Shown: one piece after another, positions 7,756-15,737 of the stretch | Layout of the letters: each line of letters starts with the position of its first letter | Numbering within the stretch: the stretch's first letter is position 1 | NCBI RefSeq assembly: GCF_040365225.1 | Contig: NZ_AP028055.1 | Coordinates: 868,001 to 932,000, forward strand | DNA: 64,000 nucleotides | Reading direction: 5' to 3' | From: Bacteroides sedimenti | GTDB lineage: Bacteria > Bacteroidota > Bacteroidia > Bacteroidales > Bacteroidaceae | Notes under the pieces: generated by a model | What the model saw: the letters and a program-made list of their open reading frames with translations, nothing else | Told to the model about the DNA's origin: nothing | Databases searched by the model: none | Position numbers and translations under genes: made by a program

Positions 7756-7791
7756 GAAAAGAGGCCGGACTTTTTCAAATCCGGCCTCTTT
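7756..7791 (-). terminator. Intrinsic terminator of fabD
   Basis: Perfect 12-bp stem (7758-7769 with 7780-7791) followed on the minus strand by a short U run, 19 nt after the fabD stop. It also settles the start of the patatin gene. Confidence 0.85.
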
Positions 7792-7809
7792 AAAAAAAAC
7801 TAATATTTT

Positions 7810-8691
7810 TTATGCTAATCCGTGAGCATTTACGGATGGTTCAATCTTCTTGATTAGCCCCTGAAGAACAGCACCAGGTCCGCATTCAGTAAAATCAGTA
7901 GCGCCATCGGCAACCATATTCTTAACTGTTTGTGACCAACGTACCGGTCCGGTAAGCTGAGCAACCAGATTCTCTTTGATCTTGGCCGGATCTGTTTGAG
8001 GAAGTGCGTTCACATTCTGATAAACCGGGCAGCTAGGTGCGTGGAATTCAGTATTGTTAATTGCTGCTGCAAGTTCTACTTCAGCTGGTTCCATAAGCGG
8101 AGAGTGGAAAGCGCCTCCAACCTTTAAAGGAAGAGCACGTTTTGCTCCGGCAGCCTTCATCAGTTCGCAAGCTTTTTCAACTCCGGCAATCGAACCCGAG
8201 ATTACAATCTGTCCCGGACAGTTGTAGTTTGCTGCCACACAAACTTCATCTTCGATAGATGCACAGATTTCTTCTACTTTTTCGTCAGACAATGCAATGA
8301 TTGCAGCCATTGTTGAAGGAGCAGCTTCGCATGCTTTCTGCATTGCCATGGCACGTGCATAAACCAGCTTCAAGCCATCCTCAAAAGAAAGAGCTCCAGC
8401 AACTACCAGTGCAGAGAATTCGCCAAGTGAGTGACCGGCTGTCATTTCGGGTTTAACATCATCGTTCTTGCAAAGAGCTGAAATTACAGAGTGAAGGAAT
8501 ACGGCAGGCTGAGTTACTTTAGTCTGACGAAGATCTTCATCGGTACCTTCAAACATAATATCCGTAATGCGATATCCTAAGATATCATTCGCTTTTTCAA
8601 AAAGTTCTTTGGCTAATGCCGAGTTTTCATACAGGTCTTTACCCATGCCCACGAATTGTGCGCCTTGACCCGGGAATACGAATGCTTTCAT
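7810..8691 (-). CDS. fabD: Malonyl-CoA:ACP transacylase
   Basis: A 293-residue enzyme that moves malonyl groups from CoA to acyl carrier protein, supplying the elongation steps of type II fatty acid synthesis in the cytoplasm. It shows the family start AFVFPGQGAQFVGMG (3-17), the nucleophile motif GHSLGE with Ser88, and the catalytic His196 in GGAFHSPLM. Length is normal. It is transcribed alone: a TACCTTTG promoter at 8728-8735 with a TTTC -33 box 19 nt further up, and a strong terminator directly after the stop. Confidence 0.96.
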   Translation of the reverse strand: MKAFVFPGQGAQFVGMGKDLYENSALAKELFEKANDILGYRITDIMFEGTDEDLRQTKVTQPAVFLHSVISALCKNDDVKPEMTAGHSLGEFSALVVAGALSFEDGLKLVYARAMAMQKACEAAPSTMAAIIALSDEKVEEICASIEDEVCVAANYNCPGQIVISGSIAGVEKACELMKAAGAKRALPLKVGGAFHSPLMEPAEVELAAAINNTEFHAPSCPVYQNVNALPQTDPAKIKENLVAQLTGPVRWSQTVKNMVADGATDFTECGPGAVLQGLIKKIEPSVNAHGLA

Positions 8692-8727
8692 ACTATTCTT
8701 TTTTTATGTTTTTATGAATAACGGCCG

Positions 8728-8758
8728 CAAAGGTAGTGATATTTGGTTATAATTGAAA
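8728..8758 (-). promoter_or_regulatory. Vegetative promoter of fabD
   Basis: Minus strand TTTC (8755-8758), 19-nt spacer, TACCTTTG (8728-8735), about 36 nt before the start codon. Confidence 0.75.
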
Positions 8759-8880
8759 CGTTTCTTCCAATTTTCATACTCGGAATGAGTAATCTTGATT
8801 CTTATCCTGCTGATATTCACGAGTGGGTATACAAATGAATCATTCGGAAAACAGGGCAAAGGTATTACGGTATATAAATA

Positions 8881-8916
8881 AAAAAAGGTAGATACAGCGT
8901 AAGCTTTATCTACCTT
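8881..8916 (-). terminator. Terminator of RRM gene 1
   Basis: Stem AAGGTAGATA (8885-8894) with TATCTACCTT (8907-8916), then a U run on the minus strand, 20 nt after the stop at 8937. Confidence 0.8.
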
Positions 8917-8936
8917 ATAATAAGTTTATTTGGTTG

Positions 8937-9182
8937 TTATGCTTTTGGAAGAGCTTCTTTTACAACCATCTGACGGCCTTCAAATTCGGCACCGTTTAAT
9001 TCTTTGATTACGTTTTCTGCTTCAGCTTGGTCAGGCATTTCTGCAAAAGCAAATCCTTTAGATCTGCGAGTTTCGCGGTCAATGATTAATTTAACTGAAT
9101 TAACTGTTCCATACTCTTCAAGTACCTGATTAAGATCTGATTCTCTAACCTTATAGCTAAGGTTGCCAATGTAAATATTCAT
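8937..9182 (-). CDS. Small RRM RNA-binding protein, copy 1
   Basis: An 81-residue single-RRM protein. RNP2 is IYIGNL (3-8) and RNP1 is KGFAFAEM (42-49), with the aromatic residues that stack on RNA (Tyr4, Phe44, Phe46) present. Proteins of this type (Rbp family) are abundant in Bacteroides and act as global RNA-binding regulators in bacteria that lack Hfq. It differs from the neighbouring copy (9540-9785) only at residues 9, 13 and 18. Each copy has its own leader and terminator, so they are separate transcription units from a recent tandem duplication. Confidence 0.93.
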   Translation of the reverse strand: MNIYIGNLSYKVRESDLNQVLEEYGTVNSVKLIIDRETRRSKGFAFAEMPDQAEAENVIKELNGAEFEGRQMVVKEALPKA

Positions 9183-9185
9183 GCG

Positions 9186-9336
9186 AATAAAATTAAAATA
9201 AATAAATTAAATTTTGAAACGATTTAAGTTTTAAAAGATCTGTTTCGTCAGTAGAAGATGCCCGATGTTAAACGGGTAAATTATAAAGAAGATAGAGAAC
9301 GATATAAACTGTCTATTGTTTTATGCTGCAAAGAAA
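9186..9336 (-). promoter_or_regulatory. Long 5' leader and -7 box of RRM gene 1
   Basis: A TTTCTTTG box (9329-9336) implies a leader of about 140 nt. It contains a segment shared with the copy-2 leader (the reverse complement of AAAAGATCTGTTTCGTCA) and a CCCG/CGGG hairpin (9261-9276). A conserved structured leader suggests post-transcriptional control, perhaps autoregulation. Confidence 0.5.
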
Positions 9337-9479
9337 AGCAATTATTTTTGATCTTGAGCTATAAATCCTAATTATTTTTTTCAAACTGAGATTTATTTAT
9401 TCTATTTTAATGAATTATAGCTGAATAATCACATTTTGAAACAAATAAATAAGATTCCTTCGTGCTGGTTTATACAAAT

Positions 9480-9516
9480 AAGAAAAGGTAGATAAGCTTT
9501 CACTGTATCTACCTTT
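9480..9516 (-). terminator. Terminator of RRM gene 2
   Basis: Stem AAAGGTAGATA (9484-9494) with TATCTACCTTT (9506-9516). The same stem sequence as the copy-1 terminator with a different loop. Confidence 0.75.
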
Positions 9517-9539
9517 ACCTTATAATGTTTTTATAGTTG

Positions 9540-9785
9540 TTATGCTTTTGGAAGAGCTTCTTTTACAACCATCTGACGGCCTTCGAACTCGGCACCGTTT
9601 AATTCTTTGATTACGTTTTCTGCTTCAGCTTGATCAGGCATTTCTGCAAAAGCAAATCCTTTAGATCTGCGAGTTTCGCGGTCAATGATTAATTTAACTG
9701 AGTTAACTGTTCCGTACTCTTCTAAAACTTGACTAAGATCTGATTCTTTAACCTTGTAGTTAAGGTTTCCAATGTAAATATTCAT
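9540..9785 (-). CDS. Small RRM RNA-binding protein, copy 2
   Basis: An 81-residue single-RRM protein, 78 of 81 residues identical to copy 1; the differences (Asn9, Lys13, Ser18) avoid RNP1 and RNP2 (3-8 and 42-49). The nucleotide sequence is also nearly the same over the coding region. Flanks are similar but more diverged than the genes, which suggests either recent duplication or gene conversion keeping the proteins alike. It probably binds RNA in the cytoplasm with overlapping targets. Confidence 0.93.
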   Translation of the reverse strand: MNIYIGNLNYKVKESDLSQVLEEYGTVNSVKLIIDRETRRSKGFAFAEMPDQAEAENVIKELNGAEFEGRQMVVKEALPKA

Positions 9786-9940
9786 GCGAATAAAAATTAT
9801 AAAATAAATAAATTTAAAAAATGAAACAGAATAAGTTTCTAAAAGATCTGTTTCGTCAATTAAATACCTAATTGAAAGGGTATTTAGTTAGAAGATTAAG
9901 AACAATACAAACTTTTTCTTGTTTTATGGCTACAAAGAAA
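9786..9940 (-). promoter_or_regulatory. Long 5' leader and -7 box of RRM gene 2
   Basis: TTTCTTTG (9933-9940) and a leader of about 140 nt with the shared AAAAGATCTGTTTCGTCA segment (plus-strand 9841-9858) and a TAAATACC/GGTATTTA hairpin (9861-9886). The hairpin lies where copy 1 has its CCCG/CGGG hairpin, but with different bases. Confidence 0.5.
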
Positions 9941-10163
9941 AGTATTTATTTTTAATATCAAACAATAAAATCAAATTATTTTTCAGTAAGATAAAAAAAT
10001 ATTCTATTTTTAATGCATTAAAACCCTGTTTGCGGCATTTATGTAATTTCTAATAAGCCAACGTTTCTACACAGATGAAGTAATGCATGTCAGATATGGA
10101 GAAAATATAGTCATCTATTTTTAGATACTCTCTTTTATCCGAGGATATTTTCCTTTTTAATAT

Positions 10164-10171
10164 TACCTTTG
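10164..10171 (+). promoter_or_regulatory. Promoter -7 box of purT
   Basis: TACCTTTG, 28 nt before the chosen start at 10199. It lies partly inside the longer frame beginning at 10169, so the first possible start codon of that frame cannot be used. Confidence 0.7.
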
Positions 10172-10198
10172 CAAACGTTAAAAGATAAAGCTAAGGTT

Positions 10199-11368
10199 AT
10201 GACAAAGAAGATAGTTTTACTCGGATCCGGAGAGTTGGGAAAAGAGTTTGTAATATCAGCTCAGCGTAAAGGACAGTATATTGTGGCTTGTGACTCGTAT
10301 GCCGGAGCCCCTGCCATGCAAGTGGCAGATGAATATGAAGTATTTGATATGTTGGACGGCGATGCGTTGGAGCGTGTTATCACGAAACATAAACCAGATA
10401 TTATTGTTCCCGAAATTGAAGCAATACGTACAGAACGCCTTTATGATTTTGAGAAAGAGGGTATTCAGGTTGTTCCAAGTGCTCGTGCAGTGAACTTTAC
10501 CATGAACCGTAAAGCGATTCGCGATTTGGCTGCCAAGGAACTCGGTTTGAAAACAGCGAAGTATTTCTATGCTACATCACTTGAAGAATTGAAAGAAGCC
10601 GCTTTAAAAGTTGGTTTTCCTTGTGTGGTGAAACCGTTGATGTCTTCTTCCGGAAAAGGTCAATCACTTGTTCGTTCTGCTGAAGAGCTGGAAAATGCCT
10701 GGGAATATGGATGCAGTGGCAGTCGCGGAGATATTAAAGAACTTATTATCGAGGAATTTATCAAATTTGATAGCGAAATAACCTTATTAACTGTTACTCA
10801 GAAAAATGGTCCTACACTTTTCTGCCCACCGATTGGTCATATTCAAAAGGGAGGCGATTACCGTGAAAGTTTCCAACCAGCCCACATTGATCCGGCACAT
10901 TTAAAAGAAGCTCAGGATATGGCCGATAAGGTTACCCGAGCATTGACAGGAGCAGGTATCTGGGGAGTAGAATTCTTCTTAAGTCATGAAAACGGAGTGT
11001 ATTTTTCTGAACTGTCTCCACGTCCTCACGATACAGGAATGGTTACACTAGCCGGAACACAGAACTTAAACGAATTTGAACTTCACCTTCGTGCAGTTCT
11101 TGGTTTGCCTATTCCAAATATTAAGCTTGAAAGGATAGGGGTGAGTGCGGTTATCCTGTCACCAATTGCTAGTAAAGAGACACCTAAATATAAAGGACTG
11201 GAAGAAGCTCTGAAGGAAGAGGATACTTATTTGCGTATTTTCGGTAAACCTTTTACGAAAGTTAACCGACGCATGGGGGTAGTTCTTTGCTATGCCCCGA
11301 TTGGATCAGATCTGGATAAACTAAGAGATAAAGCAAAAGATATTGCTTCAAGAGTAGAAGTATATTAA
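10199..11368 (+). CDS. purT: Formate-dependent GAR transformylase
   Basis: A 389-residue ATP-grasp enzyme that makes formylglycinamide ribonucleotide from GAR, formate and ATP in purine synthesis, independently of folate. It starts with a Rossmann-like KKIVLLGSGELGKE (3-16), followed by an ATP-grasp core (KPLMSSSGKGQS; later GVEFFLS and ELSPRPHDTGMVT) that is typical of PurT. An extra 10 codons upstream would overlap the promoter, so MTKK is the start. It is a single-gene unit with promoter 10164-10171 and terminator 11391-11436. Confidence 0.95.
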   Translation: MTKKIVLLGSGELGKEFVISAQRKGQYIVACDSYAGAPAMQVADEYEVFDMLDGDALERVITKHKPDIIVPEIEAIRTERLYDFEKEGIQVVPSARAVNFTMNRKAIRDLAAKELGLKTAKYFYATSLEELKEAALKVGFPCVVKPLMSSSGKGQSLVRSAEELENAWEYGCSGSRGDIKELIIEEFIKFDSEITLLTVTQKNGPTLFCPPIGHIQKGGDYRESFQPAHIDPAHLKEAQDMADKVTRALTGAGIWGVEFFLSHENGVYFSELSPRPHDTGMVTLAGTQNLNEFELHLRAVLGLPIPNIKLERIGVSAVILSPIASKETPKYKGLEEALKEEDTYLRIFGKPFTKVNRRMGVVLCYAPIGSDLDKLRDKAKDIASRVEVY

Positions 11369-11390
11369 TAACTCTTTAAACTAAATTCAA

Positions 11391-11436
11391 TTCCCTTGCA
11401 GAGAAAGAACCCTCTTTTTATGCAAGGGAATTTTTT
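11391..11436 (+). terminator. Terminator of purT
   Basis: TTCCCTTGCA (11391-11400) pairs perfectly with TGCAAGGGAA (11421-11430), followed by TTTTTT. Confidence 0.9.
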
Positions 11437-11557
11437 ATGGAATACCTTAACGGTATGATTCCTTTCTTTTTGTTTTTATAAACCTTTTTTTCTGAACATC
11501 TAAGATATCGCCGTTGTTCAATAATAGATATAACAGTTATCTAACTCAGTGTTCTAT

Positions 11558-13024
11558 ATGAAAAAATCGGATATAGGAATTATTGGTCTAGCTGTAATGG
11601 GTGAGAATCTGACTCTGAATCTGGAGAGCAAAGGATGGCTTGTTTCTGTATACAACCGAACTGTTGCAGGTGTTGAAGAAGGAGTAGTAGACCGCTTTAC
11701 GTCGGGGCGTGCGAAAGATAAAAATATAGTTGGCTTTAACCAGCTTGGAGAGTTTGTAAACTCGCTTCAAGCACCACGGAAAATTATGATGATGGTGAGA
11801 GCGGGAACCCCTGTTGATGAGCTGATTGAGCAACTTATACCGCTTCTTTCTGCTGGTGATATTCTTATTGATGGAGGAAACTCGAATTACAAAGATACCG
11901 AAAGAAGGGTAGAACAGCTTGAGAAGAAAGGTTTCTATTTTATAGGTGCCGGAGTATCGGGAGGTGAAGAAGGAGCTCTGAATGGAGCATCAATTATGCC
12001 GGGAGGATCTGTAGATGCTTGGCGTGATGTGAGGCCAATTTTACAAAGTATTGCTGCTAAGGCTGAAGATGGTGCTCCTTGCTGTGAATGGATAGGAGGT
12101 GGTGGATCCGGACATTTTGTGAAAATGATTCATAACGGAATTGAGTATGGCGACATGCAGCTTATTTCTGAGGCGTATTTTATAATGAAAGCCCTCCTCG
12201 AATCTTCAAATGATGAAATGGCTGATTGCTTTTCTCATTGGAATGAAGGAAAACTGAAAAGTTATCTGATAGAGATTACCTCTCATATTTTGAAATATAA
12301 AGATGCAGACGGATCTTATGTAATTGATAAAATACTGGATGTTGCAGGTCAAAAAGGAACAGGGAAATGGACAGTAATCAATGCTCTTGAACTGGGAATG
12401 CCTCTTAATCTAATTGCTACTGCTGTATTCGAAAGAACTATCTCAGCATGGAAAGAGATTCGTATTGAAGCAGCACAAGCATTTAACAGAGAAGCACCGA
12501 AAAAAACTTATGTAACAGAACAGTTGCTCGTAGAGGTTGAGAATTCTTTGTATGCTTCAAAACTGGTGTCGTATGCCCAAGGTTTTAGTGTGCTAAAACA
12601 AGCTTCCGAAGAGTTTGGCTGGATGCTCGATTTGGCTGCCATTGCTCGTCTCTGGAGAGGAGGATGTATTATTCGTTCAGCCTTTTTAAATAATATCGCA
12701 AAAGCATTTGAGGAAGATCCGCAGTTGTTTAGTCTATTATTGGCTCCCTATTTCAAAGACGAAATTCTGAATGCCTTGCCTTACTGGAAAAAACTTGTTT
12801 CTGTTGCAGTTAGAGAGGAGTTACCGGTTCCTGCTGTTTCGTCAGCGCTTAATTACTTTTATTCTTTAACTGCCAGCTGGTTGCCGGCAAACTTAATTCA
12901 GGCACAAAGAGATTATTTTGGAGCTCATACTTTCGAAAGAATAGATTTGCCCAGAGGTGTTTATGTTCATACCAACTGGAAAGGCGATGGAGAAAATACA
13001 AAATCGGGAAGTTATAATGCATAA
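11558..13024 (+). CDS. gnd: 6-phosphogluconate dehydrogenase, decarboxylating
   Basis: A 488-residue enzyme that oxidises 6-phosphogluconate to ribulose 5-phosphate and CO2, making NADPH. The N-terminal Rossmann motif is GIIGLAVMGENL (7-18); the sugar-phosphate and catalytic signature GSGHFVKMIHNGIEYGD contains Lys189. C-terminal helices end with the usual 'RDYFGAHTFERID' segment (about 457-469). MKKSDIG is preferred over an ATG three codons upstream because it fits the family. It is first in the gnd-zwf-pgl operon, 3 bp ahead of zwf; the gene order is the reverse of the pathway order. Confidence 0.96.
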   Translation: MKKSDIGIIGLAVMGENLTLNLESKGWLVSVYNRTVAGVEEGVVDRFTSGRAKDKNIVGFNQLGEFVNSLQAPRKIMMMVRAGTPVDELIEQLIPLLSAGDILIDGGNSNYKDTERRVEQLEKKGFYFIGAGVSGGEEGALNGASIMPGGSVDAWRDVRPILQSIAAKAEDGAPCCEWIGGGGSGHFVKMIHNGIEYGDMQLISEAYFIMKALLESSNDEMADCFSHWNEGKLKSYLIEITSHILKYKDADGSYVIDKILDVAGQKGTGKWTVINALELGMPLNLIATAVFERTISAWKEIRIEAAQAFNREAPKKTYVTEQLLVEVENSLYASKLVSYAQGFSVLKQASEEFGWMLDLAAIARLWRGGCIIRSAFLNNIAKAFEEDPQLFSLLLAPYFKDEILNALPYWKKLVSVAVREELPVPAVSSALNYFYSLTASWLPANLIQAQRDYFGAHTFERIDLPRGVYVHTNWKGDGENTKSGSYNA

Positions 13025-13027
13025 ATC

Positions 13028-14563
13028 ATGGATGTTAAGATGAAACCTCAAAGCCTGGTCATGGTTATCTTTGGAGCCTCTGGTGATCTGACCCGCCGAA
13101 AACTGATTCCGGCTCTGTATTTATTATATAAACATAATCGTTTGCCTGAGAATTTTGCTATTCTTGGTGTTGCAAGGACAGCGTTTACTGATGATGAATT
13201 CCGCGAACGAATCCATCTGCAGCTTCTCCGCTTTGTAAAACCTGAAGACGTTAACGAGGAAAAGATTCGTAGTTTTGTATCTTTGATTAATTATTTCCCC
13301 ATGGATCCGGCCGATCCGGATGAATATTTGCGTCTGCAACCCAGGTTGTTGAAGCTTGATCAAATGATAGGGAATGGGGAGAATTACATTTATTACCTAG
13401 CCACACCGCCTTCCTTGTATGGAGTGATACCTCAGTATCTGAAAAATGTAGGATTAAATCTTAGCAAAGGCCCCAAAGGAAATAAACGGATAATTGTTGA
13501 AAAACCATTTGGCTATGATTTGGAATCGGCACTTGAACTGAATAATATATATTATAAGGATGCATTTCGGGAGGATCAGATTTTCAGGATAGATCATTAC
13601 CTGGGCAAGGAGACTGTGCAAAACATTCTGGCTCTTCGTTTTGCAAATACTGTTTTTGAACCTGTCTGGAATAGGAACTATATTGATTACGTGGAAGTTA
13701 CTGCTGTTGAAAATATGGGTATAGAACAGAGGGGAGGATATTTTGACGATGCCGGAACTTTGCGTGATATGGTGCAAAATCACCTGATTCAGCTTGTGGC
13801 ACTGACGGCAATGGAGCCTCCTACAGCTTTTAATCCGGATAGTTTTAGAGACGAGCTGGCTAAGGTTTATCAGTCGTTGACTCCTTTGACTGAAAAAGAT
13901 ATTAATCAACACATTATCAGAGGACAATATACAGCGTCTGAAGGGCGTAAAGCGTACCGTGAAGAAAAGGATGTCGCTCCGGATTCACGTACGGAAACTT
14001 TCCTGGCCATGAAGCTGAGTATTAGTAATTGGCGATGGAGTGGAGTGCCGTTTTACATCCGTACTGGCAAACAGATGCCTACAAAGGTTAGTGAGATTGT
14101 GGTTCATTTCAAACCAACTCCTTTTCCATTATTTAATTGTGCTGAAAGAACTTGTCCGACAGCAAACCTGCTTATTATTCGTATTCAGCCGAATGAAGGC
14201 ATTGTCCTGAAATTTGGGTTGAAAGTTCCCGGTTCCGGATTTGATGTGAAGCAGGTTGCAATGGACTTTAGTTACAGTTCTCTAGGTCCAATACCAACCG
14301 AGGACGCTTATGCTCGCTTAATCGAAGATTGTATATTGGGTGACTCTACACTTTTTACCAGAAGTGATGCTGTTGAAGCTTGTTGGAAGTATTTTACTCC
14401 TGTATTGGAGTATTGGAAAAATCATCCGGAATCTCCGCTCTATGGATATCCTGCCGGAACTTGGGGGCCACGAGAAGCTGATATGTTGATACAAGAGCAA
14501 AATGCAGAATGGAGCAACCCATGCAAAAACTTAACGAATACGGAGCTTTATTGTGAACTTTAA
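13028..14563 (+). CDS. zwf: Glucose-6-phosphate 1-dehydrogenase
   Basis: A 511-residue enzyme that opens the oxidative pentose-phosphate pathway, oxidising glucose 6-phosphate to the lactone with NAD(P)+. The dinucleotide motif is GASGDLTRRKL (16-26); the substrate/catalytic signature RIDHYLGKE spans 187-195 with the catalytic His190 region. Length is normal. The start lies 3 bp after the gnd stop, so translation is probably coupled. MKPQ at residue 5 is an alternative start. Confidence 0.96.
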   Translation: MDVKMKPQSLVMVIFGASGDLTRRKLIPALYLLYKHNRLPENFAILGVARTAFTDDEFRERIHLQLLRFVKPEDVNEEKIRSFVSLINYFPMDPADPDEYLRLQPRLLKLDQMIGNGENYIYYLATPPSLYGVIPQYLKNVGLNLSKGPKGNKRIIVEKPFGYDLESALELNNIYYKDAFREDQIFRIDHYLGKETVQNILALRFANTVFEPVWNRNYIDYVEVTAVENMGIEQRGGYFDDAGTLRDMVQNHLIQLVALTAMEPPTAFNPDSFRDELAKVYQSLTPLTEKDINQHIIRGQYTASEGRKAYREEKDVAPDSRTETFLAMKLSISNWRWSGVPFYIRTGKQMPTKVSEIVVHFKPTPFPLFNCAERTCPTANLLIIRIQPNEGIVLKFGLKVPGSGFDVKQVAMDFSYSSLGPIPTEDAYARLIEDCILGDSTLFTRSDAVEACWKYFTPVLEYWKNHPESPLYGYPAGTWGPREADMLIQEQNAEWSNPCKNLTNTELYCEL

Positions 14564-14573
14564 GTGCTATCTC

Positions 14574-15269
14574 ATGGTTAAAATCAACAATTATTTATCG
14601 TCAAAAGAAGCCGCTTGTGCACTCACGAAGGCTGTTTTGGAACAGATAGAGCACTCGGGAAATAAAATTTTTCACATTGCTTTATCAGGAGGTAATACTC
14701 CTGCAACTCTTTTTCGATTGTGGGCAGAAGATTTCAGGGATATTATTCCCTGGAAAAAATTACAAATTTATTGGGTTGACGAAAGATGTGTTCCTTCAGA
14801 TCATCCTGATAGTAATTTTGGAATGACAAAGAAAATTCTTCTTGATAAAGTACCTCTTTCAGAAATGCAGATTCATCGTATTCATGGAGAAGAAGAACCG
14901 CAAAACGAAGCGAAAAGATATTCGGCATTGGTAGAAAGATTGTTGCCTGAAAAAAATACATTTCCTGTCTTTGACTCTGTTCTTCTGGGAATAGGTATTG
15001 ACGGACACACGTCTTCTTTGTTTCCTGGGCAGAATTCTTTAATAATTTCCCCCGATACGTATATTGTGAATGAAGAACCTGGGAGTGGACGGCATCGTAT
15101 TGCTCTAACGGGTTTACCCATACTCCATGCGCGTTCTGTCTTTTTCTTTGTTACAGGAGAAGATAAAAAAGAAATTCTCAGAAAAGCGATTAAAGGAGAC
15201 GACAGCTGTCCGGCTGGATATATTATTGCCAGACTGGAAGAAGCAGAGTTGTTCACTGATAGTATTTAA
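14574..15269 (+). CDS. pgl: 6-phosphogluconolactonase
   Basis: A 231-residue enzyme that hydrolyses 6-phosphogluconolactone, the step between zwf and gnd. The family motifs IALSGGNTPATLF and WVDERCVPSDHPDSNFGM are present, as is GIGIDGHTSSLFPG. An earlier in-frame ATG at 14553 would overlap zwf by 11 bp; the ATG at 14574 follows the zwf stop by 10 bp and starts the protein at the normal place. It is the last gene of the operon; the hairpin just beyond it carries its U run on the opposite strand. Confidence 0.93.
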   Translation: MVKINNYLSSKEAACALTKAVLEQIEHSGNKIFHIALSGGNTPATLFRLWAEDFRDIIPWKKLQIYWVDERCVPSDHPDSNFGMTKKILLDKVPLSEMQIHRIHGEEEPQNEAKRYSALVERLLPEKNTFPVFDSVLLGIGIDGHTSSLFPGQNSLIISPDTYIVNEEPGSGRHRIALTGLPILHARSVFFFVTGEDKKEILRKAIKGDDSCPAGYIIARLEEAELFTDSI

Positions 15270-15271
15270 AA

Positions 15272-15550
15272 TAAAAGTATTCCCCATACCCTGAACATTG
15301 CCAGGAGGGGAATACTAAAAACTAAACTAGACTTAACTAAACTAAACTATTTATATTGAGTTATCGCAACTCCTTGATTGTATAAAAAAACTTGTGTGTT
15401 TTAAGTGCCTGGAAACCATTTTCACGGTTTCATTCGGATGCTAACAAGTTTTTTATGACTTTAATGATTCTGTTTTTTATTGTTCTATTCAATAGCATCA
15501 TTGCTGTTTAATATATGTGTGCATCACATTCGTTAAACTGCTATTGAATT
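15272..15550 (-). ncRNA. Candidate structured RNA, about 280 nt
   Basis: On the minus strand a TATATTTG box (15557-15564) is followed by three nested or adjacent hairpins and a terminator. Hairpin 1: TTCAATAGCA (15488-15497) with TGCTATTGAA (15539-15548), stacked directly on GTTTAA (15506-15511) with TTAAAC (15533-15538), leaving an 8-nt one-sided bulge. Hairpin 2: an 11-bp stem (15385-15395 with 15444-15454) enclosing GAAACC/GGTTTC (15412-15417, 15426-15431). Terminator: AGTATTCCCC/GGGGAATACT (15276-15285, 15307-15316), then TTTTATTTT. There is no coding frame. Alternatively this is the 3' UTR of yihY. I do not match it to a known RNA class. Confidence 0.45.
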
Positions 15551-15737
15551 TTGTTGCAAATATAATACAATGTGGCAATTAATTCTAAAATCAACACTTA
15601 AATTTATTTTCGTAATTGAATCTTTTTTAAGTGCTCGTTAACTATTGAATATAATCTTAATATTGTGCTGCTAATAGTTGTAATACCAATACGTTACTAT
15701 TTTTTTCTGAAAGGCTGAAATAGACTTATTGATACAG

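Noticed and set aside
7698..7778. Longer N-terminus for the patatin protein
   Set aside because: It would translate through the fabD terminator hairpin.
10169..10198. Extra ten codons before purT
   Set aside because: They overlap the -7 box; MTKK matches the family start.
15276..15316. Terminator of the gnd-zwf-pgl operon
   Set aside because: The U run follows the hairpin on the minus strand, not on the plus strand, so it mainly terminates leftward transcription.
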